Assembly (NCBI GenBank): GCA_030539275.1
Contig: JAUNSK010000011.1
Span: 1-64,000, forward strand
Source of the DNA: Oscillospiraceae bacterium
Lineage (GTDB): Bacteria > Bacillota > Clostridia > Oscillospirales > Ruminococcaceae
DNA: 64,000 nt
Direction of reading: 5' to 3'
Made by a program: the position numbers and the translations under genes. This document shows positions 8,899-17,231 of the stretch, in pieces; within the stretch, counting starts at the first letter, position 1, and the number at the start of each line of letters is the position of its first letter. Below the pieces are notes generated by a model. The model had not been told where the DNA came from. It worked only from the letters and a program-made list of their open reading frames with translations, and did not search any database.

Positions 8899-9384
8899 TT
8901 AAAAGGGAACGTCACCATCGCTTAATATTTCTTCGAAATCATCTAAATCGCCAATCTGTACAGACTCATTTGAAGTCTGCTGAGCAGGTTCTGCATTTTT
9001 ATATGCAGGCTGAGCAAAATTGTTCTGCTGACCTGATCCGCCTGAATAACCTTCAGACGCAGCCTTGGACTCACCAAAAGATACCTTGTCTGCCTGAACA
9101 TTCATAGAATAGTGCTTAACACCGTCTTTGTCAGTGTAGTTATCATTTCTGAGTGCACCTTCTACTATAATCATTTTTCCCTTGGAGAAATATCTGCTGA
9201 CAAATTCAGCTGTCTGTCTCCAGGCAATAATAGTTATAAAATCTGTCTGTTTTTCACCACCGCTGGCAGCATTATAAGGCCTGTCCAGTGCGATAGTAAA
9301 ACGGCACATAGATACATTATTTGTAGTTTGTCTCAAATCTGGATCTGCAACCAGTCGTCCCATCAGAATTACTTTATTAAGCAT
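8899..9384 (-). CDS. ssb: Single-stranded DNA-binding protein
   Basis: A 161-residue protein: OB-fold domain over the first ~105 residues beginning MLNKVILMGRL, a Gln/Ser/Gly/Ala-rich linker, and the acidic tip DDFEEILSDGDVPF that recruits repair and replication partners. GGGAGGA precedes the ATG. It lies between rpsF and rpsR, as in most Firmicutes. Confidence 0.97.
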   Translation of the reverse strand: MLNKVILMGRLVADPDLRQTTNNVSMCRFTIALDRPYNAASGGEKQTDFITIIAWRQTAEFVSRYFSKGKMIIVEGALRNDNYTDKDGVKHYSMNVQADKVSFGESKAASEGYSGGSGQQNNFAQPAYKNAEPAQQTSNESVQIGDLDDFEEILSDGDVPF

Positions 9385-9402
9385 ATGTCCTCCCTTTGTT
9401 CC

Positions 9403-9711
9403 TTACTTAGCAGCTTCAGCGGATGAAACAGTTACTAAAGAACGAAGAACGCCTTCTGAAATGTTAAGTACTCTTTCGATCTCAGCTGGGAAATCCGGCT
9501 TTGATTCAAAAGTGTAGATTACATAATAACCTTCTGTTTCATCTTCAATAGCGTAAGCAAGTTTACGCTTACCCCATTCATCAACTGAAGTAAGAGTAGC
9601 TTCCTTCTCAATCTTTGTCTTGAACTTTTCTGCGAGGTCCTTAATTCCCTCTTCGCCAAGCTTTGTATTGAAGATAACCATCAATTCGTAATTTGCGTTT
9701 ATTTTTGCCAT
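9403..9711 (-). CDS. rpsF: 30S ribosomal protein S6
   Basis: A 102-residue S6 protein (YELMVIFNTKLGEE at the start, GKRKLAYAIEDETEGYYV in the middle). It heterodimerises with S18 in the 30S platform. First gene of its operon, with GGGAGGTG before the ATG. Confidence 0.97.
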   Translation of the reverse strand: MAKINANYELMVIFNTKLGEEGIKDLAEKFKTKIEKEATLTSVDEWGKRKLAYAIEDETEGYYVIYTFESKPDFPAEIERVLNISEGVLRSLVTVSSAEAAK

Positions 9712-9727
9712 ACTTGCACCTCCCTTT

Positions 9728-9760
9728 GGATTTCGCCCACAATGGCTATTGCGAGCAAGG
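9728..9760 (-). promoter_or_regulatory. Hairpin in the rpsF leader
   Basis: The leader mRNA contains a 9-bp stem (GCTCGCAAT with ATTGTGGGC, two wobble pairs) around loop AGCC, at about 9737-9758, just before the ribosome site. S6-S18 autoregulatory leaders are known upstream of rpsF, but I do not see their full consensus, so this is only a candidate. Confidence 0.35.
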
Positions 9761-9771
9761 ATAACAGATAT

Positions 9772-9800
9772 ATTATATCAAAAAGAAAACTAAAAGTCAA
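9772..9800 (-). promoter_or_regulatory. Promoter of rpsF-ssb-rpsR
   Basis: Minus strand TTGACT (9795-9800), 17-bp spacer, TATAAT (9772-9777), about 60 bp before the rpsF ATG. Confidence 0.75.
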
Positions 9801-9808
9801 TACATAAA

Positions 9809-10684
9809 TCAAAATTTACTTACAATATCTTTCAGGTAATCACGGAATTCGGGGCCGAAATCCTGATTCTGCAGACCAACCTCAACTGAAGCCTTCAGGA
9901 TTCCAAGCTTATTGCCCATATCATATCTTGTACCTGTAAAATCTACTCCGACCATTCCATCAGTCTGTGCAAGAACCTTCATCGCATCTGTGAGCTGAAG
10001 CTCGTTTCCGGCACCAAGAGGTGTATTTTCAAGAATATCAAATATCTGCGGAGGCAGAACACATCTGCCAAGTATTGAGTAAAGTGAAAAGATCTTGTCC
10101 GGTGTCGGCTTTTCTATCATGTCACTTATACTGAACAGATTATCTCTGAGACTCTCAACCTTCATAGATGAATACTTCTGGATAGCTTCTTTGGAAACCT
10201 CTTTTATTCCGACTACGCCCTTGCCGTACTCGTCATATGCCCTGCATAACTGTCCGATACAGGGATCCTCGCCGATAATAACGTCATCACCATACATTAC
10301 TGCAAAAGGTTCATTTCCAACATATTTTTTTGCCTGAAGAACGGCATGACCCAGACCCTTCTGTTCCTGCTGTCTTATATATGTAATATTAGCAAGCTTG
10401 GAGATTGATACAACCTGATCAAGAAATTCTTTTTTACTCTCTCCGCCTGCTGCAAGTTTTGCCTCAAGTTCAGGGGAACGATCAAAATGATCTTCTACTA
10501 TTGATTTTCCCCTGCTTATTATAATAAGGATATCTTCTATGCCGCTTTTTACAGCTTCCTCAACTATATACTGAATAGCCGGTTTATCAACTATAGGAAG
10601 CATTTCCTTCGGCATCGCTTTTGTTGCAGGAAGAACTCTTGTACCCAGACCTGCGGCTGGAATAATAGCTTTTTTTATGCGCAT
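9809..10684 (-). CDS. galU: UTP-glucose-1-phosphate uridylyltransferase
   Basis: A 291-residue nucleotidyltransferase with the GalU N-terminus (KKAIIPAAGLGTRVLPATKAMPKEMLPI), containing the nucleotide-binding loop and active-site lysine region. It makes UDP-glucose for surface polysaccharides and glycolipids. GGAGGG precedes the ATG. The gene upstream on the same strand is 41 bases away, so they may share a transcript. Confidence 0.95.
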   Translation of the reverse strand: MRIKKAIIPAAGLGTRVLPATKAMPKEMLPIVDKPAIQYIVEEAVKSGIEDILIIISRGKSIVEDHFDRSPELEAKLAAGGESKKEFLDQVVSISKLANITYIRQQEQKGLGHAVLQAKKYVGNEPFAVMYGDDVIIGEDPCIGQLCRAYDEYGKGVVGIKEVSKEAIQKYSSMKVESLRDNLFSISDMIEKPTPDKIFSLYSILGRCVLPPQIFDILENTPLGAGNELQLTDAMKVLAQTDGMVGVDFTGTRYDMGNKLGILKASVEVGLQNQDFGPEFRDYLKDIVSKF

Positions 10685-10725
10685 TTTACCCTCCGTTAAT
10701 AATTCTTCTCATATCATTTTATTTT

Positions 10726-11655
10726 TTAAAAATATGCTTTAAAATATGCTGCAGCTGTTACAGCAGCAAAGGCTATCAATACCAGTGTTGCTTCTATAAG
10801 CATTATTATTATTACTGATACAATGCTTGTCCCGCCTTCTGACCTTACTCTGAATCTGTACTGAGCGCTGTCTTTCGAAGCCGCCCTGAATTTTTTAAGC
10901 TTGTTTATAGTATGTCTGTAATATATGTTGTTGGCAAATAATCCAAACAGAATCCTTGTGATAATATTACAGCTGTACAGAATACCTGCAAAAAGACCCT
11001 TAGTGTTGATATCTCCTGCAAATCCGGCAGTAACTGAGCCGAATCCTGCTAATGCATCAATAAATTCAGGTGTGGAAAAAACAAGACTGAGTAGTGTAAG
11101 AATTCCTGACCACAAATACATCTTTCTGCTCGCACAGTAATAGTTAGGAAAGAAAAAAGCAAAAATATTAAAAGAGATCTTTATGCCCGAACTGCGGATT
11201 CTTTTAAAAACTGACAGATAATAAAGCTTGTTGTTTTTAACATAATCTCCAACCTCGCCAAGTGTAACCGTTCCCTCATCATCCATCTTTTCATCAGGAT
11301 TCATACCAAAATACTGATCACTCAGATCAATTTTGATAAAATCTGCATCATTTAATCCGGGTTTAATATTTGCATCGTCCAGCCGTGCTCCGCATCCGGA
11401 ACACTCAGAAGCATCATGTGCATTTTGTTTGCTGCACCGGGGACAGATCTTTTCGTCCTTAACTTCTTCATTGTCATTGCACTGTGGTTTCCAGCTCTGA
11501 TGACTTTCATGCAGTTTTTCATTTATGCACCTGCCTGCTTCCTGATAGCAGCTCCTGTGATAAGGGGTGCCGCACTGCGGGCATACTACTATGTCATCTT
11601 CCTGGTCAAACTTTTTGCTGCATACAGTGCAGATTTCTCCGGAATATTTAGACAT
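10726..11655 (-). CDS. RING-like zinc-finger membrane protein
   Basis: About 309 residues. The N-terminus has a CxxC...CxxC...H...C pattern (ICTVCSKKF, VCPQCGTPYHRSCY) of the prokaryotic RING-like class, then a second zinc ribbon (ICPRCSKQN, CSGCGARL) near 75-95, and several membrane segments in the C-terminal half with a cytosolic zinc head. Function unknown. The ATG at 11655 is preferred over an in-frame TTG at 11676, though neither has a clear ribosome site. Confidence 0.75.
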   Translation of the reverse strand: MSKYSGEICTVCSKKFDQEDDIVVCPQCGTPYHRSCYQEAGRCINEKLHESHQSWKPQCNDNEEVKDEKICPRCSKQNAHDASECSGCGARLDDANIKPGLNDADFIKIDLSDQYFGMNPDEKMDDEGTVTLGEVGDYVKNNKLYYLSVFKRIRSSGIKISFNIFAFFFPNYYCASRKMYLWSGILTLLSLVFSTPEFIDALAGFGSVTAGFAGDINTKGLFAGILYSCNIITRILFGLFANNIYYRHTINKLKKFRAASKDSAQYRFRVRSEGGTSIVSVIIIMLIEATLVLIAFAAVTAAAYFKAYF

Positions 11656-11797
11656 TTTATCATTGTACCTGTTCAAGTTTGTTCAAATAACCATAAACGG
11701 ATACAACTTTCACACCTGCTCTCGTACAAATTTTTAGGTTCAGACAATGTTATTATATCATATCCTATTTTTTTTTTCAATATATGATTCAAACTAT

Positions 11798-11826
11798 TTG
11801 CAGTTTACTTTTTTTTATAGTATAAT
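11798..11826 (+). promoter_or_regulatory. Promoter of prfB
   Basis: TTGCAG (11798-11803), 17-bp spacer, TATAAT (11821-11826), about 42 bp before the prfB ATG. Confidence 0.65.
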
Positions 11827-11868
11827 TATATCTAATACATGTAAATCAAAACATGAAAGGAATTTAAT

Positions 11869-12987
11869 ATGCTGATCTTAGATAATCTAAAAGTTGAGCT
11901 TGCAGGTTACAGACCTGAGCTTAAAGAACTTCATAACGTACTCGATATAGATAACGCACAGCAGAAGCTTGCTGAATTTCATATGATGGCTGAACAGCCC
12001 GGTTTCTGGGACGATGTTGACAAATCACAGAAAATCATGCAGACCGTGAAGGGTCTCGAAAACAAGATTTCGGAATACGAATCACTCACAAAGCTTCTTG
12101 ATGATGTTCTTACTCTTATAGATCTCTCCATAGAAGAGGATGATGAGAGTGTTGTCGATGAAATAACGCAGGAAGCCGAAAGATTTAAAATACAGCTTGA
12201 AGAAGCAAAACTGTCAACACTCATGACAGGTGAATATGACAGTTCAAATGCAATTATCACATTCCATGCAGGGGCAGGCGGAACAGAAGCTCAGGACTGG
12301 GCCGAAATGCTCTACAGAATGTACAATCACTGGTGTGAGAGCCACAACTTTACCGTAAAACTTCTTGATTATCTTGACGGCGATGAAGCTGGAATGAAAA
12401 GTGCATCGATCCTGATTGAAGGAGCAAATGCGTACGGCTTCCTCAAATCAGAAGCAGGAGTTCACAGACTTGTACGTATTTCACCATTTGACGCTTCAGG
12501 AAGAAGACATACATCATTTGCAGCAGTAGAAGTAATGCCTGAGATCGATGACAGCATAGAAGTAGACATCCGCCCTGAGGATCTGAAAGTAGATGCCTTC
12601 CGTGCAAGCGGTGCAGGCGGACAGCACATCAATAAAACTTCTTCAGCAATACGAATCACTCATCTGCCGACCGGTATTGTTGTATCATGTCAGACACAGC
12701 GAAGCCAGTATCAGAACAAGGACTACGCTATGAAAATGCTGCGTTCAAAGCTTATTGAAATAAAAGAACGTGAACATCTTGAAAAAATTGAAGATATTAA
12801 AGGAATACAGAAAGAGATCGCCTGGGGTGCCCAGATCCGCTCCTACGTATTTATGCCTTATACGCTTGTCAAAGACCACCGTACCGATTATGAAAACTCA
12901 AATGTCGGTGCTGTAATGGACGGAGATCTCGATGGTTTTATCAACGAGTACCTCAAGGGACTGGCACACGGAACTCTGAAAAAATAA
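11869..12987 (+). CDS. prfB: Peptide chain release factor 2
   Basis: A 372-residue class I release factor. The stop-codon recognition motif SPF is at 205-207 and the peptidyl-hydrolysis motif GGQ at 250-252, both intact; the SPF tripeptide marks RF2 (UGA/UAA) rather than RF1. The frame is continuous: the place near residue 25 where most bacterial prfB genes carry an in-frame UGA and +1 shift reads straight through as LDIDNA. A strong terminator follows. Confidence 0.96.
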   Translation: MLILDNLKVELAGYRPELKELHNVLDIDNAQQKLAEFHMMAEQPGFWDDVDKSQKIMQTVKGLENKISEYESLTKLLDDVLTLIDLSIEEDDESVVDEITQEAERFKIQLEEAKLSTLMTGEYDSSNAIITFHAGAGGTEAQDWAEMLYRMYNHWCESHNFTVKLLDYLDGDEAGMKSASILIEGANAYGFLKSEAGVHRLVRISPFDASGRRHTSFAAVEVMPEIDDSIEVDIRPEDLKVDAFRASGAGGQHINKTSSAIRITHLPTGIVVSCQTQRSQYQNKDYAMKMLRSKLIEIKEREHLEKIEDIKGIQKEIAWGAQIRSYVFMPYTLVKDHRTDYENSNVGAVMDGDLDGFINEYLKGLAHGTLKK

Positions 12988-13012
12988 AACTCATATATCA
13001 GTTATTATGTAA

Positions 13013-13051
13013 AAATGCCTGAGCATCATACAGATGTTCAGGCATTTTTTT
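13013..13051. terminator. Rho-independent terminator after prfB, shared with the convergent gene
   Basis: AATGCCTGA (13014-13022) pairs with TCAGGCATT (13038-13046), followed by TTTTT on the plus strand and flanked by an A-run. Confidence 0.85.
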
Positions 13052-15089
13052 AATCCGGATGACTTTTCAGCACATCAAGTATCTGATCATAATTTGCAAC
13101 AAAAGCATCTACTACACGCGGATCAAAATGTTTTCCCCTGTCAGCCACAATTATATCATATGCCTTTTTCTCATTCATTGCCTCCTTATATGATCTTTTG
13201 CTTACAAGTGCATCATATACATCCGCAACAGCAACTATACGGCTGAAAAAATCTATCTGATCCCTGGCATATCCGAGATAACCTGATCCGTCCCATTTCT
13301 CATGATGCTGAAGTGCTATTGTTTTTGCCCTGTCCATCACTTTTCCGGGAGAATTGTGCATCAGACGTTCTCCCTCAGTAACATGTGTCTTTATTATATC
13401 AAATTCCTCAGGTGTCAGCTTTCCGGGCTTCTCAAGTATAGATGCAGGAATACTCAGCTTGCCGACATCATGCATCATTGATGCTATTCTCAGTGTCTCT
13501 ACGTCCTCATCACTCAGACCAAGACTCTTTCCCAGTACCCTGCTGTACTCAGATACACGCTTGACATGTCTTCCTGTCTGACCTGATTTTGACTCTGTTA
13601 TCTCTGCAAATGAGATTATCAGCTGTTCCTGTGTTCTGAGCATATCATCTGTAAGCTTTGAATTCTGTTCGTACAGTCTGCACATATTTTCATTGACCAA
13701 ACGGTAATTCACCTGTCGTCTGAGAGATTCAAAAGACGTGTTTATATATCTCATCCACCGTGGAAAGTACTGATTATATGTATCTGCTTTTCCGTCATAT
13801 TCAAGGACAGTATACCCGAAGCTCCTTTTGTAAAAATGAAACGGAGTAAAATAAAATACAGCCGGTTTATCACGCTCATCATACAGGTGAGGATATATTA
13901 TTTCTTTTTTAAAAACTATATTTGATTCTACAGGTTTGTCTTCCCTGCGTTTATCAAATATCATTTTCATTTCATCAGTATATCCTGTGTTTTCATCTGT
14001 CTCAAAATCCTCACCGTTGAGCAGGTCATCATTTATACATATAGAAAATCTGTCAAAGCCCTTAAGAAAGCAGGTATACCAGTCTACTGATGTCAGATAA
14101 TCCTTCAGATCTGATGATTTTATCATATTCTCATGCATAAAATCATACAGGGTTAAAAAGCCGCCCGTATCGTCAATATACTCAAAGCCTTTATTTACAT
14201 ATTTTTTTAGTTCTTCCGGCTTCTTTTTACATCCGCATGTATCTCCTATGGTGATATTTTTATCATTATTTTCATATGGTACATATTTATCAGAGTTGAT
14301 AAGAGATACTATTTTTCTTGCAGCATTTATTCCGGTAGTATGTATATCCCTGGCATATGACGTAAGAACTCCTGACTTATAAATACGTTCTCCGTCAGCA
14401 TCAAATCCCGCAAATGCAATATCATCCGGAATTTTCACTCCCTTTTTTTCAAGTGCACTCATTATTCCCAGAGCCATAGGTTCATTTGCACATACTACTG
14501 CATCAGGAAGCTTGTCACGATTGAGTATTTTTGAAGCATAATCCGGACCGACATCATACCAGAAGTCACCGTATATAACATTTTTATCATCATATACAAG
14601 GCCATGATTTTCAAGTGAAGTTCGGTATCCGTTTATTCTCATAATTGAATGAGGATGTCCTTCAAATCCGGCGATAAAAAGTATATCCTTATATCCATGC
14701 TCTTCTATAAGATGATCTACAACCAGCTGCATTCCCTTTTCGTCATCCGTCATTATAGTTTCATATCTGGTATCTGTATAATCAACACAAATTGTAGGCT
14801 TACTGCACTTTTTATGAATATCGTCAAGAAATCTTCTGGTTTTATCAACTGTAAGGGCCAGAGTATCCGGAACAAGTACCAGCCCGTCAAGCCTGTCATA
14901 ATTAATAAGAGAGATGATATTGTATTCACCGCTGATATGGTCCTCTTCCATGCCGTTCCTGCACAGAGGAGTAAACACCGCAACATCACAATCTGCTTTT
15001 AGCATCTGCGGCAGAAAACTGCTGATAAACCTTTTCTGATAAGGCGGAGTTACATCTGAGATAACTACTCCGATCAGTTTTCTTTTCAT
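13050..15089 (-). CDS. LacI-type sensor domain fused to an HD-GYP domain
   Basis: A 679-residue cytosolic protein. Residues 1-285 form a periplasmic-binding-protein-like ligand domain as in LacI regulators, but no helix-turn-helix precedes it. A middle region of unknown fold (285-480) follows, then an HD-GYP domain from about 490: HDVGK at 540-544 and HHEKWDGSGYLG at 595-606. The fingerprint GYP is GYL here. HD-GYP domains break down c-di-GMP. The build suggests a ligand-controlled phosphodiesterase. It has its own consensus promoter and no partner genes. Confidence 0.82.
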   Translation of the reverse strand: MKRKLIGVVISDVTPPYQKRFISSFLPQMLKADCDVAVFTPLCRNGMEEDHISGEYNIISLINYDRLDGLVLVPDTLALTVDKTRRFLDDIHKKCSKPTICVDYTDTRYETIMTDDEKGMQLVVDHLIEEHGYKDILFIAGFEGHPHSIMRINGYRTSLENHGLVYDDKNVIYGDFWYDVGPDYASKILNRDKLPDAVVCANEPMALGIMSALEKKGVKIPDDIAFAGFDADGERIYKSGVLTSYARDIHTTGINAARKIVSLINSDKYVPYENNDKNITIGDTCGCKKKPEELKKYVNKGFEYIDDTGGFLTLYDFMHENMIKSSDLKDYLTSVDWYTCFLKGFDRFSICINDDLLNGEDFETDENTGYTDEMKMIFDKRREDKPVESNIVFKKEIIYPHLYDERDKPAVFYFTPFHFYKRSFGYTVLEYDGKADTYNQYFPRWMRYINTSFESLRRQVNYRLVNENMCRLYEQNSKLTDDMLRTQEQLIISFAEITESKSGQTGRHVKRVSEYSRVLGKSLGLSDEDVETLRIASMMHDVGKLSIPASILEKPGKLTPEEFDIIKTHVTEGERLMHNSPGKVMDRAKTIALQHHEKWDGSGYLGYARDQIDFFSRIVAVADVYDALVSKRSYKEAMNEKKAYDIIVADRGKHFDPRVVDAFVANYDQILDVLKSHPD

Positions 15090-15122
15090 TATATCACCTC
15101 AATTCGTATTATTTTTATAGAC

Positions 15123-15140
15123 ATGTACAAAACAGTACAT
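15123..15140. promoter_or_regulatory. Dyad in the leader of the HD-GYP gene
   Basis: ATGTAC and GTACAT arms separated by 6 bases, about 35 bp upstream of the start codon and downstream of the -10 box. It could be an operator or an mRNA hairpin. Confidence 0.35.
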
Positions 15141-15164
15141 TATACCAGCTATTATTTCATCATT

Positions 15165-15193
15165 ATTATACACTTTAGGCTAAATGTTGTCAA
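15165..15193 (-). promoter_or_regulatory. Consensus promoter of the HD-GYP gene
   Basis: Minus strand TTGACA (15188-15193), 17-bp spacer, TATAAT (15165-15170): both hexamers match the sigma-A consensus exactly. Confidence 0.8.
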
Positions 15194-15291
15194 TATCATT
15201 TTAAATATTTTGAATGTTTTTATTATTTTTGGAATGAAAAACTCTAAATAAAATATTTTATGCAGTTTTATGTCAATTTTACGTTTTTAAA

Positions 15292-15320
15292 TTGCAAATG
15301 TGATTATTATGTGATATACT
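15292..15320 (+). promoter_or_regulatory. Promoter of the LysR gene
   Basis: TTGCAA (15292-15297), 17-bp spacer, TATACT (15315-15320). The expected transcription start near 15327 rules out the in-frame ATG at 15329 as the usual start. Confidence 0.7.
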
Positions 15321-15349
15321 ATTGATGTATGGTACGTGAGGTGAATAAT

Positions 15350-16288
15350 ATGATTTCAAATTTAAATTTAAACCAGTATAAAATCTTTTATTGTGTTGCC
15401 TCAACCGGAAATATCAGCCGTGCATCTGAACTTCTTTATATAAGTCAGCCTGCCATAAGCAAATCGGTCTCAAAGCTCGAAGAAAATCTGGGTACGGTAT
15501 TGTTTATGAGAAATCACCGCGGGGTCATACTTACCGAAGAAGGAAAGATCCTTTACGACAGCCTTAAAACGGCTTTCTCATCAATAGATTATGCTGAATC
15601 ACGAATAAAACAGAATTCACTCCTTGAGATTGGAAACATCCGGATAAGCGCATCTGCAACATTGTGCAGATATATCCTTATCCCGTATCTGAACGAATTT
15701 GTAAAAAAATATCCTCATATAAAAATTACAATAGAGTGTCAGTCATCAGTGGGAGTGATCACCGCTCTTGAAAAGAATACTATAGACATCGGACTTGCGG
15801 TCAGACCACAGCATGGCAAAAGCATTGACTTTTTTTCTCTTGGCGAGATCGAAGATATTTTCGTGGCATCACAGGCTTACATAGATAATCTGAAACTCAG
15901 AGAAAATACAGGTGAGCTGCTTACAGCACGGTCGCAGACAGAGATATTTTCAAAAGCAAACCTTATGATGCTTGATAAGATGAACCTTACAAGAAAGCAC
16001 GTAGACTCATATCTGAACGAAAATAAGATAGAAGCTACCCATGCTATAGAAATTGATAATATGGAACTGCTTGTAGAATTTGCAAAGATCGGACTTGGCA
16101 TAGGCTGTGTTATCAAAGAATTTATCGAACCTGATATCATTAACGGAAGTCTTATTCAGATTCCTCTGATGAAGCCGGTCCCAAAAAGAGAAATCGGCTT
16201 TATTCATATGAACAATACCACTCTTAATTCCTCGGCCCGTAAATTTATTGATTTCTACAAAGAGGCAGGCAACCTGATAAAAAAATAA
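15350..16288 (+). CDS. LysR family transcriptional regulator
   Basis: A 312-residue regulator: winged helix-turn-helix at the N-terminus (ASELLYISQPAISKSVSKLEENLGTVLF) and a LysR substrate-binding domain from about 90. The start at 15350 has GAGGTG 8 bases upstream. No metabolic gene lies next to it: the HD-GYP gene is divergent and a LytTR regulator follows, so its target and ligand are open. Confidence 0.93.
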   Translation: MISNLNLNQYKIFYCVASTGNISRASELLYISQPAISKSVSKLEENLGTVLFMRNHRGVILTEEGKILYDSLKTAFSSIDYAESRIKQNSLLEIGNIRISASATLCRYILIPYLNEFVKKYPHIKITIECQSSVGVITALEKNTIDIGLAVRPQHGKSIDFFSLGEIEDIFVASQAYIDNLKLRENTGELLTARSQTEIFSKANLMMLDKMNLTRKHVDSYLNENKIEATHAIEIDNMELLVEFAKIGLGIGCVIKEFIEPDIINGSLIQIPLMKPVPKREIGFIHMNNTTLNSSARKFIDFYKEAGNLIKK

Positions 16289-16353
16289 AATAACAGTAAA
16301 AATGTTAAGAAAACAATTAAAAATATTGTATTTTTTTCTCATATAATGTATAA

Positions 16354-16382
16354 TTGACAAAATTATCATGATATGCTATTAT
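16354..16382 (+). promoter_or_regulatory. Promoter of the LytTR gene
   Basis: TTGACA (16354-16359), 17-bp spacer, TATTAT (16377-16382). Confidence 0.7.
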
Positions 16383-16412
16383 TAATAAAAGCGTAAATAT
16401 TAATAAGATTGG

Positions 16413-17138
16413 ATGTGTAATACTGTGGTTAAAATCGCAATTTGTGAAGACAACGATATAACCAGAAGGCTCACTGTCGAAATGCTCAGGAACATCAGCG
16501 CGCTCAACGATTTTAGTTATTATGAATACACGTCCGGCAGCGCTCTTCTTGACAGCGATGAAGCATTTGACTGTGATATCATTCTGATGGATATACAGCT
16601 GAGCAAGGATGACGACATGAACGGATTTGAGGTTGCAAAAAATCTTCGTGATGCAGGATGCAAAGCCAAGGTTATATTTATTACTGCGTCTCCTGACCAT
16701 GTATACAAATCCTTCGAAGTCAAGCCATTCAGATATATTCTGAAACCTACAATATTTGATGAGTTTGAGGAAGCCATTACTTCTGCCATCAATTATCTTG
16801 AATCATCGCCTGCAATAAAAATAAAAATTGACAAGTCATATGTTACTATAGATATTGATGATATAATTTACTTTGAAGCTGACAAGAGATACATAAACAT
16901 CAGAACTGAGAAACAAAACTATACCGTTATTGACAACCTTACAAACTTTGAAGAAATGCTCTCCAACAGATTTTTCTTCAGAACTCACAGAACATATATA
17001 GTTAATTTCAGACATATCGCAAACATCAACCAGCAGGTTATAGAAATGAAAAATGGTGAATGCGTTCTTCTGAGCAGATATAAAAAAGCAATGTTTGAAG
17101 CAGCATACAACGATTTTCTTAAGCTGAACTTAAAATAA
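16413..17138 (+). CDS. LytTR-family response regulator
   Basis: A 241-residue two-domain protein. The receiver (about 6-125) has the acidic pair ED near 12-13 and the phospho-accepting Asp60 in ILMDIQ. The C-terminal LytTR DNA-binding domain spans about 140-240 (IIYFEADKRYINIRTEKQNYTV; FFRTHRTYIVNFRHI). Such regulators bind direct repeats and control virulence, biofilm or peptide systems. No histidine kinase is adjacent, so the partner is elsewhere. A GTG at 16425 with GGATG upstream is an alternative start. Confidence 0.92.
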   Translation: MCNTVVKIAICEDNDITRRLTVEMLRNISALNDFSYYEYTSGSALLDSDEAFDCDIILMDIQLSKDDDMNGFEVAKNLRDAGCKAKVIFITASPDHVYKSFEVKPFRYILKPTIFDEFEEAITSAINYLESSPAIKIKIDKSYVTIDIDDIIYFEADKRYINIRTEKQNYTVIDNLTNFEEMLSNRFFFRTHRTYIVNFRHIANINQQVIEMKNGECVLLSRYKKAMFEAAYNDFLKLNLK

Positions 17139-17159
17139 TTTTATATTTATACATATCAG

Positions 17160-17222
17160 AAGCCCCTGACTAAGCTACACAAATATCAACTGAGATTTTG
17201 TTTAACTTAATCAGGGGCTTTT
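17160..17222. terminator. Bidirectional terminator between the LytTR gene and the P-type ATPase
   Basis: AAGCCCCTGA near 17161 pairs with TCAGGGGCTT near 17211, with an internal secondary pairing and a T-run after it on the plus strand. Confidence 0.7.
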
Positions 17223-17231
17223 GCGCATTTA

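Noticed and set aside
12462-12659. Minus-strand frames inside prfB, and similar frames inside the pst-pho, thi and MBOAT genes
   Set aside because: They lie antisense to clearly conserved genes, lack ribosome sites and look like no known protein.
13034-13246. Plus-strand frame over the prfB terminator and the end of the HD-GYP gene
   Set aside because: It starts in a terminator and overlaps conserved HD-GYP coding sequence.
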